Positions 18,372-27,124 of a stretch of DNA of 63,096 nt are shown one piece after another. The stretch comes from Streptomyces toxytricini (lineage in GTDB: Bacteria; Actinomycetota; Actinomycetes; Streptomycetales; Streptomycetaceae): the NCBI RefSeq assembly GCF_014649915.1, contig NZ_BMTY01000011.1:54093-117188 (forward strand), given 5' to 3'. A model generated the notes under the pieces. That model searched no databases. It saw nothing but the letters and a program-made list of their open reading frames with translations, and was not told the DNA's origin. Numbering within the stretch: position 1 is the stretch's first letter; the number at the start of each line of letters is the position of its first letter. The position numbers and the translations under genes were made by a program.

Positions 18372-18608
18372 TCAGGAGTTGACGCAGACGTTCCCGGCCG
18401 TCGGGTTCAGCGCGCCGATCACGTTGATGCTGTTGCCGCACAGGTTGATCGGGATGTGGATCGGGATCTGGACCACGTTGCCCGAGAGAACGCCCGGCGA
18501 GCCGATGGCCGCGCCGTTGGCCGTGCTGTCCGCGACGGCGGTTCCGACCCCGCCGAGCGTGGCGCAGACGGCCAGGCAGGCAGCCGCGGCCATGGTGCGG
18601 ATCTTCAT
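18372..18608 (-). CDS. Short chaplin (hydrophobic aerial-hypha surface protein)
   Basis: 78 aa. Signal peptide of about 26 residues ending AVA, then a single chaplin domain: GSPGVLSGNVVQIPI, HIPINLCGNSINVIGALNP and the ending GNVCVNS. The two cysteines (57 and 75) form the disulfide of short chaplins. Mature chaplins are secreted, assemble into amyloid-like fibrils at the air interface and let aerial hyphae emerge, so the organism is a sporulating Streptomyces or close relative. ATG 18608 follows GGGAGA. It is divergent (171 bp) from the secreted C15-like gene. I did not find a convincing BldN-type promoter in the gap. Confidence 0.95.
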   Translation of the reverse strand: MKIRTMAAAACLAVCATLGGVGTAVADSTANGAAIGSPGVLSGNVVQIPIHIPINLCGNSINVIGALNPTAGNVCVNS

Positions 18609-18779
18609 GTGGGTCTCCCATCGAGTGAGCGGGTGTGCACGGCCCATCCCATACCAATCCGCTGCGTACCCGCCCGATTCACCCGCCCGTGGGCGGTGTC
18701 CGGAACCATGGGCACGAACGTGCGGGTGGGACACGGGCGTCTGGTGGGGGGCGGCGGGCGCTATGTAATGTCACACCGC

Positions 18780-20057
18780 ATGATGTCCTTACGGCGTGCC
18801 GCGTCCGCCGCGGCCCTCCTCGCCACCCTCGCCTCCACGGCAGTTGCCGCCCCCGCCCACGCGGACGGCTCCGCCGCACCCTCCTGCCGCACCTCCCCCG
18901 CCGCACCCCTCGACGCCGAACAGGCCCGGCTCGCCGACCCCCGCACCACCGCCCTCGTAGAACGCGGCGGCCTCGCCGCCTTCGTGGCCCGCTTCCCCGC
19001 CGCACTGTGCTCCGCCCGCGGCCCCGCCGAGGCCGGCCGCCTGCTCGACTCCTGGGGAACCGCCTTGTGGGCGGCGGCAGCCGACCGAGCTCAGGGCCGG
19101 CGGTCCGGCGGCGACCTCGCCGTGGGCGACGACCGCCCGCTGTACTGGGCCCGCGTCGCCATGACGGCCCAACTCTCCGTCTGGCAGCCGGGTTTCACCG
19201 TCGACCGGGCCGCACTGCGCACCCGCTTCGAGGACGCCTCGCGCGGACTCGCCGACAACGCCTTCCGCTCCGCACCCGGTGTCCGGCGCGTGTTCATCAG
19301 CGGCTTCGACCCCTTCGGGCTCGACGGGGAGATACGCCGCGCCAACCCCTCCGGCTCCGCCGCGCTCCGCCTCAACGGCCGCCGCATCACCCTCGCCGAC
19401 GGCACCACCGCCGAGGTGCGCGCCGTCGTACTCCCCGTCCGCTACGCCGACTTCGACGCCGGCATCGTCGAGCGCGCCTTCACACCGCGCCTGGCCGGCG
19501 GGCCCGGCACCGCCGACGTCATCACCACCGTCAGCCAGGGCTACCCGGGCGAGTTCACCCTGGAGGACTGGGCGGGCCGCAACCGCTCCGCCGACCCGTA
19601 CCCCGACAACAACCGCTCCCTGTCGGGCGGAACGCGCGAACACCCGGTGACCGCCCCCGGCCTCGGCCCGGGCCCCGAATTCATCCGCACCACCCTCCCC
19701 GCCGGCGCGGTCACGGCGGCCGTGCAGAGCCCGTACCCGGTCCGGCTCAACCCGTCGGTCACCGAGATCCCGGCGGGCGGCACCGCCCCGGTGGACCGCG
19801 CCGACGGCCCCACCCCGGGCTCGCGGGCCGTCGCGGGCGGAGGCGGCGGCTACCTGTCCAACGAAGTCGCCTACCGCAGCAACCGGTTGCGCGGCACGCT
19901 GCGCCCGCACGTGCCGGGCGGGCACCTGCACACCCCCGTCCTCACGGGCCTGCCCGCCGACCCGCAGGTGCTGACCGGGCCCGAGTTCGAGGGCAACGAG
20001 AGCGCCATCGCCGACGAGGTCCGCGCCGTCCTCGAACACGCCGCCGTACGCCGCTGA
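18780..20057 (+). CDS. Secreted pyroglutamyl-peptidase-I-like (C15) protein lacking the nucleophile cysteine
   Basis: 425 aa. A signal peptide (SLRRAASAAALLATLASTAVA) is followed by a helical region of about 130 residues and then a C15-like domain beginning VRRVFISGFDPFG. Family landmarks follow: EFTLEDWAGRN around the expected Glu, the His region GGHLHTPVL (His382/His384), and YLSNEVAYRS where pyroglutamyl peptidases have YxCN. The position of the catalytic Cys is Ser360, so hydrolysis by the usual mechanism is unlikely or altered. ATG codons at 18768, 18780 and 18783 are all possible. True PCP-I enzymes are about 215 aa and cytoplasmic; this one is about twice that and exported. Confidence 0.82.
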   Translation: MMSLRRAASAAALLATLASTAVAAPAHADGSAAPSCRTSPAAPLDAEQARLADPRTTALVERGGLAAFVARFPAALCSARGPAEAGRLLDSWGTALWAAAADRAQGRRSGGDLAVGDDRPLYWARVAMTAQLSVWQPGFTVDRAALRTRFEDASRGLADNAFRSAPGVRRVFISGFDPFGLDGEIRRANPSGSAALRLNGRRITLADGTTAEVRAVVLPVRYADFDAGIVERAFTPRLAGGPGTADVITTVSQGYPGEFTLEDWAGRNRSADPYPDNNRSLSGGTREHPVTAPGLGPGPEFIRTTLPAGAVTAAVQSPYPVRLNPSVTEIPAGGTAPVDRADGPTPGSRAVAGGGGGYLSNEVAYRSNRLRGTLRPHVPGGHLHTPVLTGLPADPQVLTGPEFEGNESAIADEVRAVLEHAAVRR

Positions 20058-20207
20058 ACCGGGCCGCCGCGCCCGCCCGTCAAGGACCGCCATCCGACGC
20101 GCCCACCTGCGGGTGAAGCACCCGCGGGCGGGCAGCGGCCGGTGCCGCCGAGCCGGAACACTGTCGCACCTCGGACGATCGGCACACCCCACGGAAAGCG
20201 GACGCCC

Positions 20208-22547
20208 ATGGCGAACGGCACGGTCCTGCTGGCACTGCGTGAGAACCCCCTGGGCGGCGGCGTCAGCGCCGAGCAGATCCGGCGCATCGGCAAGGAGTTG
20301 GAGAACGAGGGCCTGGAGCTGCGGTGGGCGGCCACCGCCGCCGACGCCCGGGCCGCGCTCCGCACGGAGGCGGGCCTGTGCGCCGCCGTCGTCGCCTGGG
20401 ACCTGCCGGGCGGGGCGGGCGCCCCCGCCGAGGCGGGCGGCGGGGGCGAGGTGCTGCGCCACATCGGGCGCCGCTTCAAGGACCTGCCGGTCTTCCTCGT
20501 CATGGCCGACGAGTCCGACCAGGACCTGGAGCGGCTGCCGCTGTGGGTCTCCGAGACCGTCGTCGGCTACATCTGGCCCCTGGAGGACACGCCGTCCTTC
20601 ATCGCCGGACGCGTCGGCACCGCCGCCCGCAACTACCACCGGGACCTGCTGCCCCCGTTCTTCAAGGCCCTGCGCCGCTTCGACGACGCGCACGAGTACT
20701 CCTGGCACACCCCGGCCCACTCCGGCGGCGTCGCCTTCCTCAAGTCCCCCGCGGGGCGGGCGTTCTTCGACTACTACGGCGAGCGCCTCTTCCGCAGCGA
20801 CCTGTCGATCTCCGTCGGGGAGCTGGGGTCGCTCTTCGAGCACAACGGGCCGATCGGCGAGGCCGAGCGGAACGCCGCCCGCGTCTTCGGCGCCGACCGC
20901 ACCTATTTCGTCCTGCACGGCGACTCCACCGCGGACCGCATGGTCGGCCACTACAGCGTCACCTCGGACGAGATCGCGCTCGTCGACCGCAACTGCCACA
21001 AGTCCGTCCTGCACGGCCTGGTCATCTCCGGGGCACGCCCCGTCTACCTGGTGCCGACCCGGAACGGCTACGGGCTGGCCGGGCCCCTCCCGCCGACCGA
21101 GACCGACGCGGCGGCCGTCGCCGCGCGGATCGCCGCGAACCCGCTCGCCGCCGGGGCGCTCTCGCGGGACGCGCAGTACGCGGTGCTGACGAACTCCACG
21201 TACGACGGGCTGTGCTACGACACGGTCACGGCCGCCCGCGCCCTCGCCCCGAGCACGCCGCGCCTCCACTTCGACGAGGCCTGGTTCGCGTACGCGCGCT
21301 TCCACCCCCTGTACGCGGGCCGGTACGGCATGGCCGTCGGCCCGGACACCTTCCCGGACACCGCCGAAGGGCCGCAGCGGCCCACGGTGTTCGCGACGCA
21401 GTCGACCCACAAGCTGCTGGCGGCGCTGTCGCAGTGCGCGATGGTGCACGTGCGGTCGGCGCCGCGGGCGCCCGTCGAACACGAGCGGTTCAACGAGGCG
21501 TTCATGATGCACGGGACGACGTCCCCGCTGTACCCGGCGATCGCCTCGCTGGACGTGGCGGCGGCGATGATGGACGGGCCGCAGGGGCAGTGGCTGGTCG
21601 ACGAGGCGGTGACCGAGGCGATCCGGTTCCGGCAGGCCGTGGTGCGCACCGGCCGGCGGATCGCGGCCGCCGGCGACCGGCCCGCCTGGTTCTTCGGCGT
21701 CTGGCAGCCCGACACCGTCACCGACCCGGCGACCGGCGAGCGCCTGCCGTTCGCCGAGGCGCCGGCGGCGCTGCTGAGCCGCGAGCCGGGCTGCTGGCAC
21801 CTGGAGCCCGGCGCCGCCTGGCACGGCTTCCGCGACCTGACCGAGGGCTACTGCCTGCTCGACCCGGTCAAGGTGACCCTGACCTGCCCGGGCGTCACCG
21901 CGACCGGGGAGACGCAGGAGTGGGGCATCCCGGCCCGCATCCTCACCGCGTACCTGGCCGCCCGCGGCATCGTCGTGGAGAAGACGGACAGCTACACCAC
22001 GCTGGTGCTGTTCTCGATGGGCATCACCAAGGGCAAGTGGGGCACCCTGATGGACGCCCTCATGGACTTCAAGGCCCTCTACGACGCGGACGCGCCGCTC
22101 GACCGGGTCCTGCCCGGGCTGGTCGAGCAGTTCCCCCGGCGCTACGCCGGCACCACCCTGCGCGGCCTGTGCACCCGCATGCACGAGCACCTGACGCACG
22201 CCGAGCTGATCACCGCCCTGGACACGGCATTCCAGGAGCTGCCCGAGCCGGTCGCCCCGCCCCGCGCGTGCTACCAGCAGCTCATCCGCGGCGGCACCGA
22301 GCGGATCCGGCTGGCCGACGCCGCGAACCGGGTGGCGGCGGCCATGGTGACGGTGACGCCGCCCGGCATCCCGGTCCTGATGCCCGGCGAGTCGACCGGC
22401 ACCGAAACCGGCCCCCTGCTCCGCTACCTCCGCGCCCTGGAATCCTTCGACCGCGCGTTCCCGGGCTTCCACAGCGAGGCCCACGGCGTGACGATCGACC
22501 CGGAAACGGGCGACTACCAGATCGAATGCCTCCGCGAACGGGCCTGA
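20208..22547 (+). CDS. Orn/Lys/Arg decarboxylase family protein (PLP, fold type I)
   Basis: 779 aa, cytoplasmic. An N-terminal response-regulator-like wing domain (residues 1 to about 125) precedes the PLP core; TQSTHKLLAALSQ carries the Schiff-base Lys402, and LHFDEAWFAYARFHP the PLP-binding Asp. The C-terminal domain is complete. This is the layout of inducible bacterial arginine, lysine and ornithine decarboxylases, which release CO2 to give agmatine, cadaverine or putrescine; the sequence alone does not settle the substrate. ATG 20208 is preceded by GGAAAG. No antiporter gene is adjacent, unlike acid-resistance operons. A strong bidirectional hairpin follows the stop. Confidence 0.92.
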   Translation: MANGTVLLALRENPLGGGVSAEQIRRIGKELENEGLELRWAATAADARAALRTEAGLCAAVVAWDLPGGAGAPAEAGGGGEVLRHIGRRFKDLPVFLVMADESDQDLERLPLWVSETVVGYIWPLEDTPSFIAGRVGTAARNYHRDLLPPFFKALRRFDDAHEYSWHTPAHSGGVAFLKSPAGRAFFDYYGERLFRSDLSISVGELGSLFEHNGPIGEAERNAARVFGADRTYFVLHGDSTADRMVGHYSVTSDEIALVDRNCHKSVLHGLVISGARPVYLVPTRNGYGLAGPLPPTETDAAAVAARIAANPLAAGALSRDAQYAVLTNSTYDGLCYDTVTAARALAPSTPRLHFDEAWFAYARFHPLYAGRYGMAVGPDTFPDTAEGPQRPTVFATQSTHKLLAALSQCAMVHVRSAPRAPVEHERFNEAFMMHGTTSPLYPAIASLDVAAAMMDGPQGQWLVDEAVTEAIRFRQAVVRTGRRIAAAGDRPAWFFGVWQPDTVTDPATGERLPFAEAPAALLSREPGCWHLEPGAAWHGFRDLTEGYCLLDPVKVTLTCPGVTATGETQEWGIPARILTAYLAARGIVVEKTDSYTTLVLFSMGITKGKWGTLMDALMDFKALYDADAPLDRVLPGLVEQFPRRYAGTTLRGLCTRMHEHLTHAELITALDTAFQELPEPVAPPRACYQQLIRGGTERIRLADAANRVAAAMVTVTPPGIPVLMPGESTGTETGPLLRYLRALESFDRAFPGFHSEAHGVTIDPETGDYQIECLRERA

Positions 22548-22565
22548 CCCGCCCCCGCTGAAGGG

Positions 22566-22599
22566 AGGGCGCCCCGCCGACCGTCCGGCGGGGCGCCCT
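22566..22599. terminator. Bidirectional terminator hairpin
   Basis: Perfect 12-bp arms GGGCGCCCCGCC (22567-22578) and GGCGGGGCGCCC (22587-22598), extendable by one pair, around a loop of about 6 nt. It lies between the stops of the convergent decarboxylase and RTX-repeat genes. Confidence 0.8.
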
Positions 22600-22623
22600 G
22601 CGGCCGCGCGGGCCGACGGCGCG

Positions 22624-23529
22624 CTACGGGACGTTCGTGGTGGTCTCGCAGGAGAGGGCGACGTCCGAACCGCCCCTGCCGTCGCAGGAGTCGGTCGCCT
22701 CGTCGCCGCCGTCCATGACGTCGTTGCCGCCCGTCGCCGCGTCCACGGCCGGGTCGGGGGCGGGGGCGGGGGCGGGGGCCGCGGGCTTCGCCGGGGCGGG
22801 GGAGGCCGGGCGGGAGGGCCTGCCCGGGGACGTGGCCGGGGCCGGCGAGGCGCCGTCACCGCGGCCGCGGGCGACGTGGCCCGAAAGGTTGTCGCCGATG
22901 ATGGTGTCCTTGCCGGTGCCGCCGATGAGGACGTCGTTGCCCTCGCCGGTGGCGGTGCCCTCCGCCGAGGAGTCGCCCGTCAGCTCGTCGTCGCCGGCGC
23001 CGCCGTCGAGGACGTCGTTGCCGCCGCCCGAGGCCTTGATGCCGCCGCGGCTGTCGCCGATCACGGCGTCGTTGCCGTCGCCGCCGAACAGCATGTCGTT
23101 GCCGCCGCCGGAGGCGCTGGCGCCGAAGGCGATGCTGTCGCCGCCCAGCCGGTCGTCGCCCGGGCCGCCGAACACGATGTCGTTGCCGCCGCCCTCCACG
23201 TCCGTCCGGGTGCCGATCAGGTCGCCGCGTACGACGTCGGAGCCCTCGCCGCCGTCCAGCTGGTCGTTGCCGAGGCCGCCGGCCAGGGTGTCGTCGCCGG
23301 CGAGGCCGCAGACCAGGTCGTTGCCGCCGAGCCCGTCGATGGTGTCCGCCGCGGCCGAGCCGACGATGACGTCGTCGCCCTCCGTGCCGGTGATCTTCCC
23401 GGTTCCGGTGATCGTCGCGGTGCGGCCGAAGCAGGTCGCCTCCTCGGCCGCGTCCGCGGCGACCGCCGGCAGCCCGAGGGAGAGCAGGGCGGCTGCCGCC
23501 AGGATCATGGGGGATGTGCGGACGGGCAT
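22624..23529 (-). CDS. Secreted RTX-type calcium-binding repeat protein
   Basis: 301 aa. Signal peptide (ILAAAALLSLGLPAVAADA), then glycine/aspartate nonapeptide repeats (GGNDLV, GGxGNDxLxGG type) from about residue 55 to 220. A Pro/Ala linker of about 40 residues follows (APAPAPAPDP, encoded by a short GGGGGC tandem tract) and then a last repeat and Cys-containing end. RTX repeats fold into a Ca2+-bound beta-roll. Unlike Gram-negative toxins there is no type I secretion signal or transporter nearby, so Sec export is likely. ATG 23529 has GGAGG 5 nt upstream. No enzyme domain is present; a surface or calcium-binding role is inference. Confidence 0.9.
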   Translation of the reverse strand: MPVRTSPMILAAAALLSLGLPAVAADAAEEATCFGRTATITGTGKITGTEGDDVIVGSAAADTIDGLGGNDLVCGLAGDDTLAGGLGNDQLDGGEGSDVVRGDLIGTRTDVEGGGNDIVFGGPGDDRLGGDSIAFGASASGGGNDMLFGGDGNDAVIGDSRGGIKASGGGNDVLDGGAGDDELTGDSSAEGTATGEGNDVLIGGTGKDTIIGDNLSGHVARGRGDGASPAPATSPGRPSRPASPAPAKPAAPAPAPAPDPAVDAATGGNDVMDGGDEATDSCDGRGGSDVALSCETTTNVP

Positions 23530-23688
23530 ACGGACCTCCGGTGGTCGCGTGGAAAGCCAACGTCGAACGCCTGTGGACCATAGGTACGCAATGCGGTGGA
23601 TGCAACGAATAGCCCGGATGTCCGGGCGGAGTCCCTTCGATTGGCCCCCGGCGCGCAGCCGGCGCACAGGGGGCGCATACGGGCGGGC

Positions 23689-24996
23689 TCAGGCGGCGGT
23701 GCCGGCCCCGCGCTCCTCCGTCGCGGCGGTGTCGCGGGCTTCCCGCCGCCGCCGGGCGTCCTCGTCCGTCTCGGAGTCGTACGTCATCAGCGAGGGCAGG
23801 AGGGCGGTCAGCGCGGCGACGGCGGCGACGCACAGCAGTCCGCCGCCCCAGAACGCCGAGCGGGTGCCGGTCCAGCCGGCCATGGCGCCGGCGCGGACCT
23901 GGCCCAGCTGGGGGCCGACGCTGTACGAGAGGACCTCGATGCCGGCGAGGCGTCCGCGGAGCTCCTCCGGGATGGTCTGGTTCCAGATCGTCGCGCGGCC
24001 GAGCCCGCTGAGCATGTCGCCGGCGCCGGCGACGGCGAGGCACAGCAGCACGAGCCAGATGTCCGCCAGCAGCCCCGCGGCGGCGACGGCCGCACCCCAC
24101 ACGGCCGCGCCGCACACGACGAACAGGCCGTGCCGGCGGATCCGGGAGGTCCAGCCGCTGGTCATGCCGAGCACCAGGGAGCCGACCGCACCGGCGGAGT
24201 ACATCAGGCCGAGCGCCCACACGGCGTCGAGCTCGTCCGCGAGGAAGGGGTAGATCGTGTTGGGGAAGGCGAGGAACATCGCCGCCAGGTCCACGGCGTA
24301 CGTCCCGAGGAGAACCGGGCGGCTCCACGCGTACCGGGCGCCCTCGGCGATCCCCCGCAGCGAGGGCCGCTCCGCGCCGGGGGACGGCGGGGCGGGCGCC
24401 AGCCGGGTGCACAGGAGGACGGACACGGCGAAGCCGACGACGGTCACCGCGTAGGCGGCGGCGTAGCCCGCGTAGGCGACGACGATGCCGGCTGCGGCGG
24501 GTCCGGCGATGGCGCCGATCTGGTAGCGGAGGGCGTTGAGCGCGGCGGCCGCGGTCATCTGCCCGTGCGGCACGATCCGCGCCATGAGCGAGTCCAGCGC
24601 GGGCCGCTGGAGCCCGGCGAGGGCGGAGACGCCGGCGGCGACGACGTACAGCGGCCACAGCAGCGGCGCGGGCAGCAGGGCGTTGACGAGCAGGATCAGC
24701 GCGAGCACGCCCAGCCCGGCCTCGCTGAGCAGGATGAGCCGCCGCCGGTCGAGGGCGTCGGCGAGCGCACCGCCGTAGAGGCCGAAGACGACGAGCGGGA
24801 CGAGCTCCACCGCGCCCATGGCTCCGACGGCGAGCGGCGAGTCCGTCAGGTGCTTGATCTGCAGCGGCAGCGCGATCATCGCCATGAACGAGGTGAAGAA
24901 GGTGATCGCGCCCTGGAAGAACAGGGTGCGGAAGTCCCGGCTGGAGCGCCAGGGGGCGAGGTCGGGCAGGAGCCGGGACAGGAAGGCGGTACTCAC
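23689..24996 (-). CDS. MFS transporter (EntS/drug-exporter type)
   Basis: 435 aa with about 12 hydrophobic segments and the MFS loop motif GLYGGALADALDRRRLILLSEAG between segments 2 and 3. The start RDFRTLFFQGAITFFTSFMAM and central LQRPALDSLMARIVP resemble the enterobactin-exporter-like and multidrug branch of proton-driven exporters. It would export small molecules through the cytoplasmic membrane. The substrate cannot be inferred; no biosynthetic genes or regulator are adjacent. The next gene upstream on the same strand ends at 25053, 56 bp away, so co-transcription with the S9 peptidase is possible. Confidence 0.9.
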   Translation of the reverse strand: MSTAFLSRLLPDLAPWRSSRDFRTLFFQGAITFFTSFMAMIALPLQIKHLTDSPLAVGAMGAVELVPLVVFGLYGGALADALDRRRLILLSEAGLGVLALILLVNALLPAPLLWPLYVVAAGVSALAGLQRPALDSLMARIVPHGQMTAAAALNALRYQIGAIAGPAAAGIVVAYAGYAAAYAVTVVGFAVSVLLCTRLAPAPPSPGAERPSLRGIAEGARYAWSRPVLLGTYAVDLAAMFLAFPNTIYPFLADELDAVWALGLMYSAGAVGSLVLGMTSGWTSRIRRHGLFVVCGAAVWGAAVAAAGLLADIWLVLLCLAVAGAGDMLSGLGRATIWNQTIPEELRGRLAGIEVLSYSVGPQLGQVRAGAMAGWTGTRSAFWGGGLLCVAAVAALTALLPSLMTYDSETDEDARRRREARDTAATEERGAGTAA

Positions 24997-25052
24997 AGCC
25001 GTTCATCGTGGGTGACGCCCGCAAGCCCCGGCAAAGGGTTTTCGGGGACGGG

Positions 25053-27065
25053 TCAGGGTGCGGCGGTGCCCCCCAGGTGCTGCCAGAGGAAGGTGAAGGC
25101 GAGCGCCTCGTTCGCGGCGGCCTGCTCGTTGTCGGAGGCGCCGCCGTGGCCGCCGCCGGTGTTCTCGTGGAAGAGGACCCGGTGGCCGAGCTCGCGGAGC
25201 CGGGCGGCGGCCTTGCGGGCGTGTCCGGGGTGGACGCGGTCGTCGCGGGTCGAGGTCATGAGCAGCACCGGCGGGTAGGGGCGGTCCGCGGCGAGGTGGT
25301 GGTACGGGGAGATCTCCTCCAGGTGGGGGCGGTCGGCGGGGTCGTCCGGGTCGCCGTACTCGGCGGTCCAGGAGGCGCCGGCGAGCAGCCGGTGGTAGCG
25401 GAGCATGTCCAGCAGGGGGACGCGGGCGACGACGGCACCGAAGAGCTCGGGGTTGCGGACGAGCATGGCGCCCATGAGGAGGCCGCCGTTGCTGGCGCCG
25501 GTGATGCCGAGCCGGCTCGGGGTGGTGATGCCGCGGGCGGTGAGGTCGGCGGCGACGGCCGCGAAGTCCTCGAAGGCCCGCACCCGGTCGGCGCCGAGGG
25601 CGGCGCGGTGCCAGTCGGGGCCGTATTCGGAGCCGCCGCGGATGTTGGCGACGGCGTACGTGCCGCCGCGGGCGAGCCAGGCGCGCCCGGTGACGGCGTC
25701 GTAGCCGGGTGTCTGCTGGTCGCGGAAGCCGCCGTACCCGTACAGCAGGGCGGGCCCGGGCTCCTGCTGCTCCTCGGGGCCGACGACGAAGTACGGGACG
25801 GCGGTGCCGTCCGCGGACCGGGCGAAGTACTGCCGCACGGCCAGGCCGGCGGCGTCGAAGCGGGCGGGCGCCTGTTTGAGCACCTCCGACTCGGCGCCGA
25901 CGTGCCCGTACGTGAGGGTGGACGGCTGGAGGAAGCCGGACACGTCGAGGAAGAACTCGTCGGAGGCGTACGCGTCGGTGTCGGTGATCGCGGCCGACGA
26001 CAGCGGCGGCACCTCGGCGAGCGGCCGCCGGCTCCACCCGTCCGGCCCGGGGGTGAGGACCTCCAGCCGCGTCGCGACATCGGCCAGGGTGTCCAGCAGC
26101 AGGTGCCGGCGGGTCCAGCAGTGCCCGGCGAGGGCGGTCCGCCCGTCGGGCGCGAACAGCACCTGCGGCGTCCGGTCGCCGGCCAGGAAGGCCTCGAAGT
26201 CGAAGACGAGCAGCGACCCGGCGGGCTGCCCGAGCCACGGGCTCTTCGGAGTGACGACGAGCCACTCGCGCCACACGTACTTGCCGGCGTCGTCCGGCAC
26301 GTCGATCCGGACGAGCCGCTCCCCGTCGACCAGGTGGACCTCGTACCGGAAGAAGTCGAAGTACCGGGACACGAAGGACCGCTCGTGGCCGGGTGTCGGG
26401 TCGTGCCAGCCGGAGGCGGACACATCGCCGGCCTCCGCTTCGAACACGGTCCGCGCGTCCTCCAGCGGGGTGCCGCGCCGCCAGCGCCGTACGGTGCGCG
26501 GGTATCCGGATGCGGTCAGCGAGCCGGGCCCGAGGTCCGTCCCCACGAAGACGGTGTCCTCGTCGATCCAGCCGACCCGCGTCTTGGCCTCGGCGACCTG
26601 GAAGCCCCCCTCGACGAACTCCCGTCGCTCCATGTCGAATTCGCGCACCACGACGGCGTCGGAGCCGTCCCGGGAGAGCATCACCAGGGCCCGGCGGTAC
26701 TCGGGGTACCGTACGGACGCGCCGGCCCACACCCACGCCTCCCCTTCGGCCGCGGCGAGTGCGTCGACATCGAGGAGGATCTCCCAGGCCGGTTCGTCCT
26801 TGCGGTACTGCTCCGGGGTCGTGCGCCGCCACACGCCCTTGGCGCGGCCGGCGTCGCGCCAGAAGTTGTACAGGTACTCCCCCCGGCGGACGGTGTAGGG
26901 GATGCGCTCGACATCGTCGAGGACCTCCCGCAGCTCGGCCCGCAGGGCCTCGTACCGGGGGTCGGCGGCGAGCACGGCGGCGGTCTCGGCGTTCCGCTCG
27001 GCGACCCACGCCAGCGCGGACTCGCCTTCCACGTCTTCCAGCCACAGATGGGGGTCTTCGGTCAC
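25053..27065 (-). CDS. Prolyl oligopeptidase family serine peptidase (S9)
   Basis: 670 aa, cytoplasmic, the usual size of S9A enzymes. An N-terminal beta-propeller (about residues 70-400) precedes the alpha/beta-hydrolase domain, where GASNGG holds nucleophile Ser525, TSTRDDRVHPGHARK the Asp region and GGGHGG the catalytic His. It cleaves short peptides after proline. It starts at GTG 27063-27065 (protein begins MTEDPHLWLEDVEGE, typical of the family). Five 8-bp tandem repeats lie 20-59 bp upstream, between this start and the end of the orphan gltD gene on the same strand. Confidence 0.93.
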   Translation of the reverse strand: MTEDPHLWLEDVEGESALAWVAERNAETAAVLAADPRYEALRAELREVLDDVERIPYTVRRGEYLYNFWRDAGRAKGVWRRTTPEQYRKDEPAWEILLDVDALAAAEGEAWVWAGASVRYPEYRRALVMLSRDGSDAVVVREFDMERREFVEGGFQVAEAKTRVGWIDEDTVFVGTDLGPGSLTASGYPRTVRRWRRGTPLEDARTVFEAEAGDVSASGWHDPTPGHERSFVSRYFDFFRYEVHLVDGERLVRIDVPDDAGKYVWREWLVVTPKSPWLGQPAGSLLVFDFEAFLAGDRTPQVLFAPDGRTALAGHCWTRRHLLLDTLADVATRLEVLTPGPDGWSRRPLAEVPPLSSAAITDTDAYASDEFFLDVSGFLQPSTLTYGHVGAESEVLKQAPARFDAAGLAVRQYFARSADGTAVPYFVVGPEEQQEPGPALLYGYGGFRDQQTPGYDAVTGRAWLARGGTYAVANIRGGSEYGPDWHRAALGADRVRAFEDFAAVAADLTARGITTPSRLGITGASNGGLLMGAMLVRNPELFGAVVARVPLLDMLRYHRLLAGASWTAEYGDPDDPADRPHLEEISPYHHLAADRPYPPVLLMTSTRDDRVHPGHARKAAARLRELGHRVLFHENTGGGHGGASDNEQAAANEALAFTFLWQHLGGTAAP

Positions 27066-27084
27066 CCCACGATTGTGCCGTGCC

Positions 27085-27124
27085 GGTCAGGCGGTCAGGC
27101 GGTCAGGCGGTCAGGCGGTCAGGG
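27085..27124. repeat. Tandem repeat, 8 bp x 5
   Basis: Five contiguous copies of GGTCAGGC (the last GGTCAGGG). They span the stop codon of the gltD-like gene and the short leader of the S9 peptidase gene. Because each unit contains TCA (TGA on the coding strand), copy-number change would add at most a few residues to the GltD C-terminus before a new stop. Confidence 0.9.

Noticed and set aside
22624..24996. RTX protein plus MFS transporter as a toxin-secretion unit
   Set aside because: The RTX protein has a Sec signal peptide and no type I secretion signal; MFS proteins do not export RTX proteins.
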